Positions 35,650 through 44,485 of a stretch of DNA of 64,000 bases are shown here, piece by piece (position 1 is the first letter of the stretch; each line of letters starts with the position of its first letter). The DNA lies in NCBI RefSeq assembly GCF_014653695.1, contig NZ_BNAR01000001.1, forward strand, positions 124,001 to 188,000, written 5' to 3'. The notes beneath the pieces were generated by a model, which was given only the letters and a program-made list of their open reading frames with translations, searched no databases and was not told the origin of the DNA. This stretch comes from Lentzea cavernae (GTDB lineage: Bacteria > Actinomycetota > Actinomycetes > Mycobacteriales > Pseudonocardiaceae). The translations under genes were made by a program, and so were the position numbers.

Positions 35650-36537
35650 ATGACCGCTGTACTGGAACGCCCCGCGCCGGCACCGCCCGCCGGGCCCGCG
35701 GCGAAGGTGCGCAGGCTGGCCAGGCGCGTGGCGGGGCCGTGGACCTACGCCGCCCTGATCGCGATCCTCGCCGGGTCCGCCTTCCCGGTGTACTGGTCGT
35801 TCGTGGTGTCCTCGCAGACGCCGGACGCGATCGACAGCGTGCCGCCCGTCCTGGTGCCGGGCGGCCACCTCTTCGCGAACATCGCGCGTGTCTTCGACAC
35901 CACCGACTTCGCGCTGGCGCTGCTGAACTCGATCGTGGTGTCGGGCACCGTGACCATCTCGGTGGTGCTGTTCTCGACGCTGGCCGGCTTCGCGTTCGCC
36001 AAGCTGAAGTTCCGCGGCCGCAACGTGTTGCTGCTGCTGATCATCGGCACGCAGGCGATCCCGACCGAGCTCGGCATCATCCCGCTCTACATGATGATGG
36101 CCGAGTTCGGCTGGGCCGGCGAGATACACGCGGTGATCGTGCCGGGGCTCGTCACCGCGTTCGGCGTGTTCTTCATGCGCCAGTACTTCGAGCGCGCGAT
36201 CCCGGACGAGCTGCTGGAGGCGGGCCGGATGGACGGCTGCCACTCGCTGCGGCTGTTCTGGCACGTGGCGCTGCCCGCCGCGCGTCCGGCGGCCGCGGTG
36301 CTCGGGCTGTTCACGTTCATGCAGGCGTGGAACGACTTCTTCTGGCCCCTGGTCGTGCTCACGCCGGAGAACCCGACCGTGCAGACCGCTCTGTCCACCC
36401 TGGCCAGTGGCTACACCACGGACTACACGCTCGTGCTGACCGCCGCGACGATCGGCACGGTGCCCGTGCTGGCCGTCTTCCTGTTGTTCGGCCGCCAGAT
36501 CGTCGGCGGCATCATGTCCGGCGCCGTCAAGGGCTGA
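35650..36537 (+). CDS. sugar ABC transporter permease (CebG/MalG-like)
   Basis: This 295-residue inner-membrane permease has six helices. The EAA loop reads DELLEAGRMDGCHSLRLFWHVALP. The C-terminal region GRQIVGGIMSGAVKG is the conserved end of MalG-type permeases. It starts 4 bp after the preceding stop, so it is translated from the same message, and forms the channel with the MalF-type subunit. Confidence 0.92.
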   Translation: MTAVLERPAPAPPAGPAAKVRRLARRVAGPWTYAALIAILAGSAFPVYWSFVVSSQTPDAIDSVPPVLVPGGHLFANIARVFDTTDFALALLNSIVVSGTVTISVVLFSTLAGFAFAKLKFRGRNVLLLLIIGTQAIPTELGIIPLYMMMAEFGWAGEIHAVIVPGLVTAFGVFFMRQYFERAIPDELLEAGRMDGCHSLRLFWHVALPAARPAAAVLGLFTFMQAWNDFFWPLVVLTPENPTVQTALSTLASGYTTDYTLVLTAATIGTVPVLAVFLLFGRQIVGGIMSGAVKG

Positions 36538-36555
36538 TTTTCTTTGGAGACTGCA

Positions 36556-37908
36556 GTGAGCTTTCCGGACGGTTTTCGCTGGGGCGTGGCGACCTCGGCC
36601 TACCAGATCGAGGGAGCGGCCCGGCTCGACGGCCGCGGTCCGTCCATCTGGGACACCTTCGCGCAGGTCCCCGGCGCCGTCGCCTCGGGCGACACCGGGG
36701 ACGTGGCGGCCGATCACTACCACCGCTGGGCCGAGGACGTCGGGCTGCTCTCCGACCTGGGCGTGGACGCGTACCGGTTCTCGGTGTCGTGGTCGCGGGT
36801 CCTGCCCGAGGGTCACGGCAGGATCGAGCAGCGAGGCCTCGACTTCTACCGGCGGCTCGTGGAGGCGTTGCTGGGCAGGGGCATCGAGCCCTTCGTGACG
36901 CTCTACCACTGGGACCTGCCCCAGGCGCTGGAGGACCAGGGCGGGTGGCGCAGCCGCGACACGGCCCACCGGTTCGCCGACTACGCCGCCGTGGTGCACG
37001 AAGCGCTCGGTGACGTGGTCAGGAAGTGGACCACGCTGAACGAGCCGTACTGCTCGTCGATCGTGGGCTACGGCGAAGGCCGCCACGCACCCGGCGCACG
37101 CGAGGGCCACGGTGCCCTGGCGTCGGTGCACCACCTGCTGCTGGGCCACGGTCTCGCCGTGCAGTCGATGCGCGCGAACGGGTTGCCCGAGCAGGAGTTC
37201 GGCATCGTGCTCAACCAGTCCCCGTCCGTGCCGGTGACGGACTCCCCCGCCGACGTCGCCGCCGCGACCCGTCAGGACGTCCTGCTGCGCCGGCAGTTCA
37301 CCGACCCGCTGTTCGGCTCGGCGTACCCGGAGGAGCTGACGTCGATGTTCGGCGACATCAGCGACTTCTCGTTCCAGCAGGACGGCGACCTGGAGATCAT
37401 CGGGCAACCGCTGGACTACGTCGGCCTCAACTACTACTACCGGCTGCACGTCGCCGACGCGCCCCACCGCGAGCCGGACCCGGCCAAGCGCACCGCCCAC
37501 GACATCGGCGTCGACACGACCCAGCTCCCGGACGTGCCGCGCACGGGCATGGGCTGGCCGGTCGAACCCGTCGGCATGACGACCGCGCTCGCCGGCCTCA
37601 AGGCCCGGCACCCCGATCTGCCGCCGGTCTACGTCACCGAGAACGGCTGCGTCTACCCGGACGTCGAGGGGTTCGAGGACACCGAGCGCATCTCCTACCT
37701 GAAGGACCACATCGCGGCGGCTCAGGCCGCGGACGTGGACCTGCGCGGTTACTTCTGCTGGTCGCTGCTCGACAACTTCGAGTGGGCGCACGGCTACAAG
37801 CACCGGTTCGGCCTGGTGCACGTCGACTACCAGACGCTGGAACGCACGCCGCGCGCCAGCTACCGGTGGTACCGCGACTTCATCAGGGAAGCACGGCAGG
37901 ACAGCTGA
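36556..37908 (+). CDS. GH1 beta-glucosidase
   Basis: This 450-residue cytoplasmic family 1 glycosidase has SFPDGFRWGVATSAYQIEGA as its N-terminal signature. The acid/base is Glu163 in TTLNEPYC and the nucleophile is Glu362 in YVTENGC. It would split the disaccharide imported by the adjacent ABC transporter to glucose, as BglC does in Streptomyces. I prefer the GTG at 36556, which has GGAG six bases upstream. The TTG at 36544 lies within that Shine-Dalgarno run. Its 3' end overlaps the convergent peptidase gene by 26 bp. Confidence 0.93.
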   Translation: MSFPDGFRWGVATSAYQIEGAARLDGRGPSIWDTFAQVPGAVASGDTGDVAADHYHRWAEDVGLLSDLGVDAYRFSVSWSRVLPEGHGRIEQRGLDFYRRLVEALLGRGIEPFVTLYHWDLPQALEDQGGWRSRDTAHRFADYAAVVHEALGDVVRKWTTLNEPYCSSIVGYGEGRHAPGAREGHGALASVHHLLLGHGLAVQSMRANGLPEQEFGIVLNQSPSVPVTDSPADVAAATRQDVLLRRQFTDPLFGSAYPEELTSMFGDISDFSFQQDGDLEIIGQPLDYVGLNYYYRLHVADAPHREPDPAKRTAHDIGVDTTQLPDVPRTGMGWPVEPVGMTTALAGLKARHPDLPPVYVTENGCVYPDVEGFEDTERISYLKDHIAAAQAADVDLRGYFCWSLLDNFEWAHGYKHRFGLVHVDYQTLERTPRASYRWYRDFIREARQDS

Positions 37909-39256
37909 CCGCGGGCGTCTTCAGGTCGATCAGGTAGCTGTCGACGCTGGTCCGGGTGCAGGCACTGCGCGGGTAGGCGATGTGGCCCCAGCCCTCGTAG
38001 GTGAGCAACGCCGTGTTGCGCGGTGCCTGCCTCTTGATGTTGACCGCCCACTCGTGCGGGGTCGTCGGGTCGTACCTCGAGTTGATGACCATGATCTTCG
38101 GCGCGTCGCCGATGTCGAGGCGGTGCGGCGGGTTGGCGGGCCGTCCGGGGACGCCGATGCACGCGGTGGCCTCGTCGTGGCCGAGGAAGCTGCCGCGCAT
38201 GATCGGCGACCGGCGCAGCTCCTCGGCCCGGAACCGCTCGTACTCCCGGAAGTTCCTGATCCGCAACGAGAAGTCCTGGCAGACCGAGGCCAGCACCACC
38301 GACTCGTAGTTCGGCTCGAAGTCCTGGGTGCGCAGCACCGAAGCGCCGGTGATCAGGTCCGCCGCGTAGAGCCAGTCAGGACCGCGCAACGCGAAGTACA
38401 TGTCGTCGAGCAGGCGCTGCCGCCCGCCCCGCTCCCCGTCGGCCCGGACGAGCGCCGCCTCCCAGGCCGCGCGGACGTCCTGTCCGTGCAGCACGCAGGA
38501 AGTCGTGCTCTCGCACCACTTCTCGAACTCCCGGAACGAGTCGTCCGAGGCCGCGGCCCGGTCTCCGACGAACCGCCGGAGGTCCGCGCTGTGGTCGACG
38601 ACGCTGTCGAGGACCATCGCACGGAGGTGGCGACCGAACTTCTCGGCGTACACCTGGCCGAACGTCGTGCCGTACGACAGGCCGAAGTAGCTGATCCTCT
38701 TCTCGCCCAACGCCCTCCGCGCCGCATCCAGGTCCCGCGCCACGGTGGCGCCGTCGGCGTGGTCGAAGACCGGACCGCTGCGTTCGCGGCACTGCGCGAG
38801 CACGGTCTGGTTGTGCCGCAGCAACGCGGCGAACGCGGCCTCGTCCTGCGGGTGGACCGACGGCTGACCGGGCATGAGGTCGGCGCAGCGGATCGCCAGG
38901 CTGCCGCCCGTGCCCCGCTGGTCGACGCCGACGATGTCGAACCGGGCGCGGACCTCGGGGCTGAACAGGCGCGACAGCGCGAACTCCGCCGCGGAGCCAC
39001 CAGGTCCGCCGGGGTCGACGACCAGCACCCCCAGCCGGCGCGCCGGGTCGGTGGCCTGGTGGCGCGCGATCGCGAGGTCGATGCGCGGCCCGCCCGGCCT
39101 CGCCCAGTCGAGCGGGACGGTCAGCGTCCCGCACTGGCCTTCGGGGTTGTCCGGGCACGGCGCCCAGGAGATGGGGTCCGCGGGTTCGGCGTGGGCCGCC
39201 CCCGCGGAGATGACCAGGACCACAGCAGCTACGGATGTCGCCAGTGCCCGCCTCAT
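37883..39256 (-). CDS. secreted tripeptidyl-aminopeptidase-like alpha/beta hydrolase
   Basis: This 457-residue exported serine peptidase of the SlpD/SlpE/TAP type (family S33) has a signal peptide at residues 1-23. LVVDPGGPGGSAAEF forms the oxyanion region. The nucleophile is Ser in SYFGLSYGTTFGQVYA (about residue 198), the Asp is in INSRYDPTTPHEWA and the His in TYEGWGHIAYP. The TAP C-terminal domain with paired Cys is present (SACTRTSVDSYL). It removes tripeptides from peptides outside the cell. The last 26 bp are antisense to the end of the GH1 gene. Confidence 0.92.
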   Translation of the reverse strand: MRRALATSVAAVVLVISAGAAHAEPADPISWAPCPDNPEGQCGTLTVPLDWARPGGPRIDLAIARHQATDPARRLGVLVVDPGGPGGSAAEFALSRLFSPEVRARFDIVGVDQRGTGGSLAIRCADLMPGQPSVHPQDEAAFAALLRHNQTVLAQCRERSGPVFDHADGATVARDLDAARRALGEKRISYFGLSYGTTFGQVYAEKFGRHLRAMVLDSVVDHSADLRRFVGDRAAASDDSFREFEKWCESTTSCVLHGQDVRAAWEAALVRADGERGGRQRLLDDMYFALRGPDWLYAADLITGASVLRTQDFEPNYESVVLASVCQDFSLRIRNFREYERFRAEELRRSPIMRGSFLGHDEATACIGVPGRPANPPHRLDIGDAPKIMVINSRYDPTTPHEWAVNIKRQAPRNTALLTYEGWGHIAYPRSACTRTSVDSYLIDLKTPAVSCPAVLP

Positions 39257-39265
39257 CGCCCCACC

Positions 39266-39520
39266 CTAGGGCAGAAGGCGAATCCGTACGGGTCCGTTCC
39301 ATTCTTCTTCCGGCGACAACACCTGTTCGCCCTGCGTGACCACGACACGGCCATGGGCGGCCAGCTCCCGCGCGACCGCACGAGCCGGTTCCATGAGGTC
39401 GCGCCACCCGTCGTCACCGACGGCGCGCGCGGCCTCCGACGGACAGATCGACTTGGCCGGCCCGCGGGCCGCGAGCAGGTCCAGGATCGCCTGCTCGAGC
39501 CGGTGCGGGACCGTGCTCAC
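39266..39520 (-). CDS. DUF3253 domain protein
   Basis: This 84-residue protein has the winged-helix-like DUF3253 pattern: LEQAILDLLAARGPAKSICPSEAARAV, then GWRDLMEPARAVARELAAHGRV and VVTQGEQVL. Proteins of this family are often found at the end of unrelated operons, and no activity is known. The GTG start overlaps the crtI stop as GTGA, so it is co-expressed with crtE and crtI. Confidence 0.82.
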   Translation of the reverse strand: MSTVPHRLEQAILDLLAARGPAKSICPSEAARAVGDDGWRDLMEPARAVARELAAHGRVVVTQGEQVLSPEEEWNGPVRIRLLP

Positions 39521-40980
39521 CGCCGCAGCCGCTCGGCCGCGAGCCTGCCCGAGATGAGCACCGGCGGGATGCCGACGCCCGGGGTCGTGCCGCTGCCCGC
39601 CAGCACGACGTTGCCGTCGCGGAACGGCAGGTTGCCCGGCCGGAACGGGCCGGTCTGGGCGAAGGTGTGGGCGGCGGAGAACGGCGTGCCGGCGGCCTGG
39701 CCGTCGCGTGCCCAGTCGTCCGGTGTCACCACCGCGAGCGGTTCGGCGTCGACGAGGAGCTTGCGCGCGGACATCTCCTCGACGATCTCCTCGGCGTACC
39801 TCTGCGCCATCGCGTCCCAGCGCAGCGGAGCGGTGTCGAGGTTCGGGCACGGCGCCAGGAGGTACTGCAGGTGCCTGCCGTCCGGCGCCAGTTCGGGGTC
39901 CGTCAGGGTGGGTGTGGTGAGCAGCAACGACGGATCGCTCATCAGCTCCCCCCGCTTGACGATCTCGTCGAACGTGCCGTCCCACTTGTCGCCGAACGAG
40001 ATCGTGTGGTGCGCGAGGTCGTCCGCCACCCGGCCCGCCGACAGGTGCACGACCACCGCGGAAGGCGACCAGCGCAACGGCATCACCCGGCGCGGCTCAC
40101 CCCGCAGCAGCCTGGTGCTCTGCGCCGGACCCGTGGCCAGAACGACTGCGTCACAAGGGATGCGCGCATCGGCCGTGCGCACGGCGTTGACCCGGTGACC
40201 GACCCGTTCGAGCTCCTCCACCTCGACGCCGTAGTGGAACGTCACCCCCGCTTCGGAGGCGGCGTCGGCCAGCGCCTGCGGCACCGCGCGCATGCCTCCG
40301 CGCGGGAACCACACGCCCGCGATCGTGTCCATGTAGGCGATGACGGCGTAGGCGGCGAGAGCGTCCTTCGGCGCGACACCGGCGTACAACGCCTGGAACG
40401 TGAACACGCGCCGAAGCCTGTCGTCCTTCAGGAACCGCCCCACCGCCTTCGCCAGCGAGCCGAAGCCGCCGAGCCGCGCGAGCTTCACCAGGTCGGGGCC
40501 GACGAGGTCCAGCGGCGAGTCGAAGCTCGCGCCGATGAACCTGTCGCGTTCCACCTCGTAGAGCTTCGTGAGCCACGCCCGCATGTCGAGGTAGCCCTGC
40601 GCCTCGCGGTCGCCCGCGAACTCGCGGACCGCCTGCTCCATGCGGTCCGCGCCGGTGTGCACGTCGAGCGCCGTGCCGTCGGAGAAGGTCGCGCGGTAGG
40701 CGGGGTGCAGCGGCAGCAGCTCGAGGTGGTCCTCGCGCCGGTGGCCCACCGCGGCGAACGCGTCGTCCAGCAGCTCCGGCATCGTGAGCACGGTCGGCCC
40801 GGTGTCGATCCGGTGGCCGTCCACGTCGAGACGGCCCGCGAGGCCGCCGGGGTGCGGCTGCCGTTCGAGCACGGTCACCTCGTGCCCGGCACCGCGCAGG
40901 TGCAGTGCCGCCGAGAGTCCCGAGAGCCCGGCACCGACCACGACCACACGGTCCGTGCGGCCCTTAACCACGTGCACCAC
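39517..40980 (-). CDS. crtI: phytoene desaturase
   Basis: This 487-residue FAD flavoprotein dehydrogenates phytoene to lycopene. The Rossmann FAD motif RVVVVGAGLSGLSAALHL is at the N-terminus, followed by TVLERQPHPGG. The C-terminal CrtI signature ends in GNVVLAGSGTTPGVGIPPVLISGRLAAERL. The GTG at 40980 has GGGGAA upstream and is 13 bp after the crtE stop. The longer frame to 41049 lies within crtE. Identity as phytoene desaturase rather than another Crt dehydrogenase follows from the crtE-crtI-crtB context. Confidence 0.92.
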   Translation of the reverse strand: MVHVVKGRTDRVVVVGAGLSGLSAALHLRGAGHEVTVLERQPHPGGLAGRLDVDGHRIDTGPTVLTMPELLDDAFAAVGHRREDHLELLPLHPAYRATFSDGTALDVHTGADRMEQAVREFAGDREAQGYLDMRAWLTKLYEVERDRFIGASFDSPLDLVGPDLVKLARLGGFGSLAKAVGRFLKDDRLRRVFTFQALYAGVAPKDALAAYAVIAYMDTIAGVWFPRGGMRAVPQALADAASEAGVTFHYGVEVEELERVGHRVNAVRTADARIPCDAVVLATGPAQSTRLLRGEPRRVMPLRWSPSAVVVHLSAGRVADDLAHHTISFGDKWDGTFDEIVKRGELMSDPSLLLTTPTLTDPELAPDGRHLQYLLAPCPNLDTAPLRWDAMAQRYAEEIVEEMSARKLLVDAEPLAVVTPDDWARDGQAAGTPFSAAHTFAQTGPFRPGNLPFRDGNVVLAGSGTTPGVGIPPVLISGRLAAERLRR

Positions 40981-40993
40981 TGCGTTCCCCCAC

Positions 40994-42070
40994 TCAGGTC
41001 GTTCGTGCCACGGCACGGCCGGCGAGGCGCACCAGTTCTTGACGTGCATCGTCGTCGATGGCCGCGCGCTCCAGCGCCGCCACCCCCGAGGCCGCGAGCT
41101 TCTCGATGTGCTCCTCCACCGCCGCGACGGCCCCGAGCTCCACGAGCAACGCGCACACGTCGCTCACGGTCCGCTCGCTGACGGCCCCGGCCTCCAGGCA
41201 CCGCCGGAGCAACCTCTGCGCCGCGGGCTTGCCCTGCGCGCGGGAGAGGGCGATGGACATCAACGGCGTCCGCTTGCCCTCCCTCAGGTCCTCCCCCACC
41301 GGCTTCCCCGTGAGCGAGGAGTCGCCGTACACGCCCATCAGGTCGTCGCGCAGCTGGAACGCGACGCCGATGTCGTGGCCGTACGCGCGCAGGGAGTCCA
41401 CGACGTCGACGTCGGCGCCCGCGAGCGCGGCCCCGAGGTGCAACGGCCGTTCCACCGTGTAGGCGGCGGTCTTCAGGGACGCCACGCGGACCGCGGCCTC
41501 CAGCGACTCCTCGCGCTGCGCGACACCGAGGAGGTCGAGGTGCTGCCCCATGATCATCTCGGTCCGCATCGACTGCCACGGACCCCAGGCACGGCTCAGC
41601 ACGTCGGCGGGCAGACCGGCGGTGACCAGCGCGTCGTCCGCCCAGGCCAGTGCGAGGTCGCCGACCAGGACCGCCGCGGAGTCGCCGTACTGCCGGGCGC
41701 TGCCTGCCCACCGTTCCCGCCGGTGCCGCGCCGCGAACGACTCGTGCACCGACGGCTTGCCCCGTCTGGTGGGCGAGCGGTCCATCACGTCGTCGTGCAC
41801 CAGCGCGCAGCACTGCAGCAGTTCCAGGGCCACCAGTGCCCGCACGACGGCGTCCGCCGGCGGCGCGCCACCGCCTGCCCGCCAGCCCCACCACGCGAAC
41901 GTCGGCCTGATCCTCTTGCCACCGGCCAGGATCAGCTCGCGAAGCTCGGCCGTGAGCTCGGGGGCCAGGTCCTGCCTCGCGCGCAGGAAGTCGTGCAGTG
42001 CTTCGTCGAGCAGGACGCGGAAGTCGTCCACCTGCGACGGGCGAGCGTCCACGCTGGTCAGCAGCGACAT
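40994..42070 (-). CDS. crtE: geranylgeranyl diphosphate synthase
   Basis: This 358-residue all-trans polyprenyl synthase makes the C20 precursor of carotenoids. The first aspartate-rich motif DDVMD is at 93-97. The second is in AFQLRDDLMGVYGD, and GGKRIRP is the isopentenyl-diphosphate binding motif at about 50. The start ATG 42070 has GGGGAAC-type sequence upstream. It is divergent from crtB with a 144-bp shared promoter region, so light control may act on both. It is followed by crtI. Confidence 0.93.
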   Translation of the reverse strand: MSLLTSVDARPSQVDDFRVLLDEALHDFLRARQDLAPELTAELRELILAGGKRIRPTFAWWGWRAGGGAPPADAVVRALVALELLQCCALVHDDVMDRSPTRRGKPSVHESFAARHRRERWAGSARQYGDSAAVLVGDLALAWADDALVTAGLPADVLSRAWGPWQSMRTEMIMGQHLDLLGVAQREESLEAAVRVASLKTAAYTVERPLHLGAALAGADVDVVDSLRAYGHDIGVAFQLRDDLMGVYGDSSLTGKPVGEDLREGKRTPLMSIALSRAQGKPAAQRLLRRCLEAGAVSERTVSDVCALLVELGAVAAVEEHIEKLAASGVAALERAAIDDDARQELVRLAGRAVARTT

Positions 42071-42214
42071 CGGCGTTCCCCTGGGAGTCGGCGGGCGTTC
42101 GGTGGTTTCGAGCTAAGCAGCGCGGTGACGGCTCCGCATGATGAGCGCCGTCGTTGTGCGAAGGACTACTCGTGGACTTAGCGTTGAGGGACTTCTTCCG
42201 CGAAAGGACCGCTG

Positions 42215-43141
42215 ATGTCGGCTGAGCGCGAACTGGACGCCGCGGGGGTCACCGACCCGGCGTTGCGCGACGCGTACCGGCGCTGCCGTGAGCTCAACGC
42301 CCAACACGGCCGCACCTATTACCTGGCAACGAGGTTGCTCAGCGCGGAGCAACGTCCCGCCGTGCACGCCCTGTACGGGTTCGCCCGGTGGGTCGACGAC
42401 GTCGTCGACGACGTCCACAGTGGAGTGGACGCCAAGGTCGCCGAGCTCACCGCGATCGACGGCCGTCTGCAGGCGGCGCTCGCCGCCGGGACGACGGACG
42501 ACCCGGTGCTCGCGGCGCTGATCGACACCGTGCACCGCTACGACATCCCGGTTCAGCACTTCCAGGACTTCATGGCGTCTATGCGGATGGACCTCACCGT
42601 CACCGACTACCCGACTTGCGCGGATCTAGACAGGTACGTCCACGGTTCCGCCGCGGTGATCGGCCTGCAGGTGCTCCCGGTGCTCGGCACCAGCGTGCCG
42701 AGGGAGGAGGCCGAGCCCGCCGCCGCGGCGCTCGGGGTCGCCTTCCAGCTCACCAACTTCATCCGCGACGTCGGCGAGGACCTCGACCGCGGCCGGGTGT
42801 ACCTGCCCGCCGACGAGCTCGCGGCGTTCGGCGTCGACCGGGAACGGCTGATGCACGCGCGGGCCCAGGGCAAGGCCGACCAGCAGGTGCGGGCGGCGCT
42901 GCGCGACCAGGTGCGCAGGGCGCGGCAGCACTACGACCGGGCCTGGCCGGGCATCGGCATGCTCGCCCCGCGGTCGCGGCCGTGCGTGCTCACCGCCTAC
43001 CGCCTGTACGGGCGGATCCTCGACCTCGTCGAGGACGCGGACTGCGACGTGCTGTCGCGCCGCGTCGTCGTGTCGAACGGCAGGCGCCTCGCCGTCGCCC
43101 TGCCCGCGCTGGCCAGGGCGGTGTTCGCCCGTGCCGCGTGA
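42215..43141 (+). CDS. crtB: phytoene synthase
   Basis: This 308-residue head-to-head prenyl synthase joins two GGPP to phytoene. Family motifs: GRTYYLATRLL, ALYGFARWVDDVVDDV (first Asp motif), then YVHGSAAVIGLQ and FQLTNFIRDVGEDLDRGRVYLP (second Asp motif). GAAAGGA lies before the ATG. It starts a plus-strand unit with the Rieske protein, facing away from crtE. Confidence 0.94.
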   Translation: MSAERELDAAGVTDPALRDAYRRCRELNAQHGRTYYLATRLLSAEQRPAVHALYGFARWVDDVVDDVHSGVDAKVAELTAIDGRLQAALAAGTTDDPVLAALIDTVHRYDIPVQHFQDFMASMRMDLTVTDYPTCADLDRYVHGSAAVIGLQVLPVLGTSVPREEAEPAAAALGVAFQLTNFIRDVGEDLDRGRVYLPADELAAFGVDRERLMHARAQGKADQQVRAALRDQVRRARQHYDRAWPGIGMLAPRSRPCVLTAYRLYGRILDLVEDADCDVLSRRVVVSNGRRLAVALPALARAVFARAA

Positions 43142-43154
43142 GGGGAGGAAGGCC

Positions 43155-44117
43155 ATGCGCGACCGGATCCCGCTGCGGATCTACTCCAGCCCGCCGTGGC
43201 GCGAACAGCGCCCGACGTGGCAGGACGCGAAGCCCGCGCTGATCGAGGCGGCGCTCAAGCGCGCCACCGCACGGCCGTCCGGCAACTGGTTCGTCGCGGG
43301 CGCCAGCCGTGACGTCGTGAAGGGCAAACCGTGCGGCCGCACCATCGCGGGGCAGGAGGTCGTGCTCTGGCGCGGGCCCGGCGGTGTGCTCATGGCCGGG
43401 TCCGGCTCGTGCCCGCACCTCGGCGCTCCGCTGTGCGACGGCGCCGTGGCCGAGGGCAAGCTGATCTGCCGCTGGCACGGCCTCGCGCTCGACGGCACGC
43501 GGTTCGGCGCGTGGACGCCCTTCCCCGCGCACGACGACGGCGTGCTGGTGTGGGTGCGCCTCGACCGGGCGGGCGGTGAGGAGCCGCTGGACGCGCCCGT
43601 GCTGCCGGAGCGCCCGCCGGCCGGGTCGATCGACGCGGTGGCCACGCTCATCGGCCGCTGCGACCCCGAGGACGTGATCGCGAACCGGCTCGACCCGTGG
43701 CACGGCGCGTGGTTCCACCCCTACTCGTTCGCGAACCTGCACGTGCTGGAGACCCCGACCGACGCGGAGGACCGCTTCCTGGTCGAGGTGACGTTCCGGC
43801 TCGCCGGGCGCGTCGGCGTGCCGGTCATCGCCGCGTTCACCTGCCCGGAGCCGCGCACGGTCGTGATGCACATCGTCGAGGGCGAAGGCGCCGGCAGCGT
43901 CGTCGAGACGCACGCGACCCCGATCCGCGACGGCCGCACGGCCGTGGTGGAGGCGACGATCGCGCACTCGGACCGTCCCGGTTTCGCGCACGCCAGGCCT
44001 GCGGCGGGGGCGTTGCGCCCGGTCATGCGCTGGGCCGCTGCCCGGTTGTGGCGTGACGACCTCGCTTACGCCGAACGCCGGTACGCACTGCGCCGGACGG
44101 GGCGGTTCCCGGATTAG
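43155..44117 (+). CDS. Rieske [2Fe-2S] protein of the carotenoid locus
   Basis: This 320-residue protein has a Rieske domain at about 42-125, with ligands Cys86, His88, Cys105 and His108 (SCPHLGAP, LICRWHGLAL). A C-terminal actinobacterial domain follows (about 135-300) without the 2-His-1-carboxylate iron site of ring hydroxylases that I could recognise. Such proteins recur beside crtB in actinomycete carotenoid clusters, where they may oxidise the carotenoid or transfer electrons. That role is inferred. ATG 43155 has GGAGGAAGG just upstream, 13 bp after crtB. Confidence 0.75.
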   Translation: MRDRIPLRIYSSPPWREQRPTWQDAKPALIEAALKRATARPSGNWFVAGASRDVVKGKPCGRTIAGQEVVLWRGPGGVLMAGSGSCPHLGAPLCDGAVAEGKLICRWHGLALDGTRFGAWTPFPAHDDGVLVWVRLDRAGGEEPLDAPVLPERPPAGSIDAVATLIGRCDPEDVIANRLDPWHGAWFHPYSFANLHVLETPTDAEDRFLVEVTFRLAGRVGVPVIAAFTCPEPRTVVMHIVEGEGAGSVVETHATPIRDGRTAVVEATIAHSDRPGFAHARPAAGALRPVMRWAAARLWRDDLAYAERRYALRRTGRFPD

Positions 44118-44140
44118 AGACCCCGAGTTGCGTCGTTTCT

Positions 44141-44180
44141 GAGTCGATTTTAGGATGGTGTCCACCATCGAGGTCGACTC
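44141..44180. promoter_or_regulatory. nested palindromes upstream of whiB-litR-like operon
   Basis: The outer arms are GAGTCGA (44141-44147) / TCGACTC (44174-44180), and the inner perfect arms GATGGTG (44154-44160) / CACCATC (44163-44169). They lie 17-57 bp before the whiB start, probably over the promoter. The LitR/CarH-like regulator encoded next is the obvious candidate binder. Confidence 0.6.
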
Positions 44181-44197
44181 ATCAGAGGACGTGCGTA

Positions 44198-44485
44198 ATG
44201 CCCGAATTGTCCCGTCTGCCTCAACCCGTCGCGGAGTCGTGGGACTGGCAGCTCGCCGGTCTCTGCCGGGGCATGGACAGCGCCTACTTCTTCCACACGC
44301 CGAACGAACGCGGCTCCGCGCGAGACCAGCGCGAAGCCGCGGCCAAGGCCATCTGCCAGCGTTGCCCGGTCATGGAAAAATGTCGCTCGCACGCGCTGGA
44401 GGTCCAGGAGACCTTCGGCATCTGGGGTGGGCTCGGGGAGAGTGAGTTGAGGGCGATTCTCGCGAAACGTGCTCGTAGGACGTGA
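44198..44485 (+). CDS. WhiB family iron-sulfur transcription factor
   Basis: This 95-residue Wbl protein has four cluster ligands Cys23, Cys53, Cys56 and Cys62 (AICQRCPVMEKC). The G(I/V)WGG turn at 74-78 is followed by a basic C-terminal helix for DNA contact. It would bind a redox- or NO-sensitive [4Fe-4S] and work with a sigma factor. Its stop overlaps the start of the MerR-type regulator (GTGA), so the two are made together. This pairing suggests redox plus light input to the carotenoid genes. Confidence 0.92.
   Translation: MPELSRLPQPVAESWDWQLAGLCRGMDSAYFFHTPNERGSARDQREAAAKAICQRCPVMEKCRSHALEVQETFGIWGGLGESELRAILAKRARRT

Noticed and set aside
40981-41049. Longer crtI start
   Set aside because: It would overlap the crtE end by 56 bp; GTG 40980 has a ribosome-binding site and directly precedes the FAD motif.
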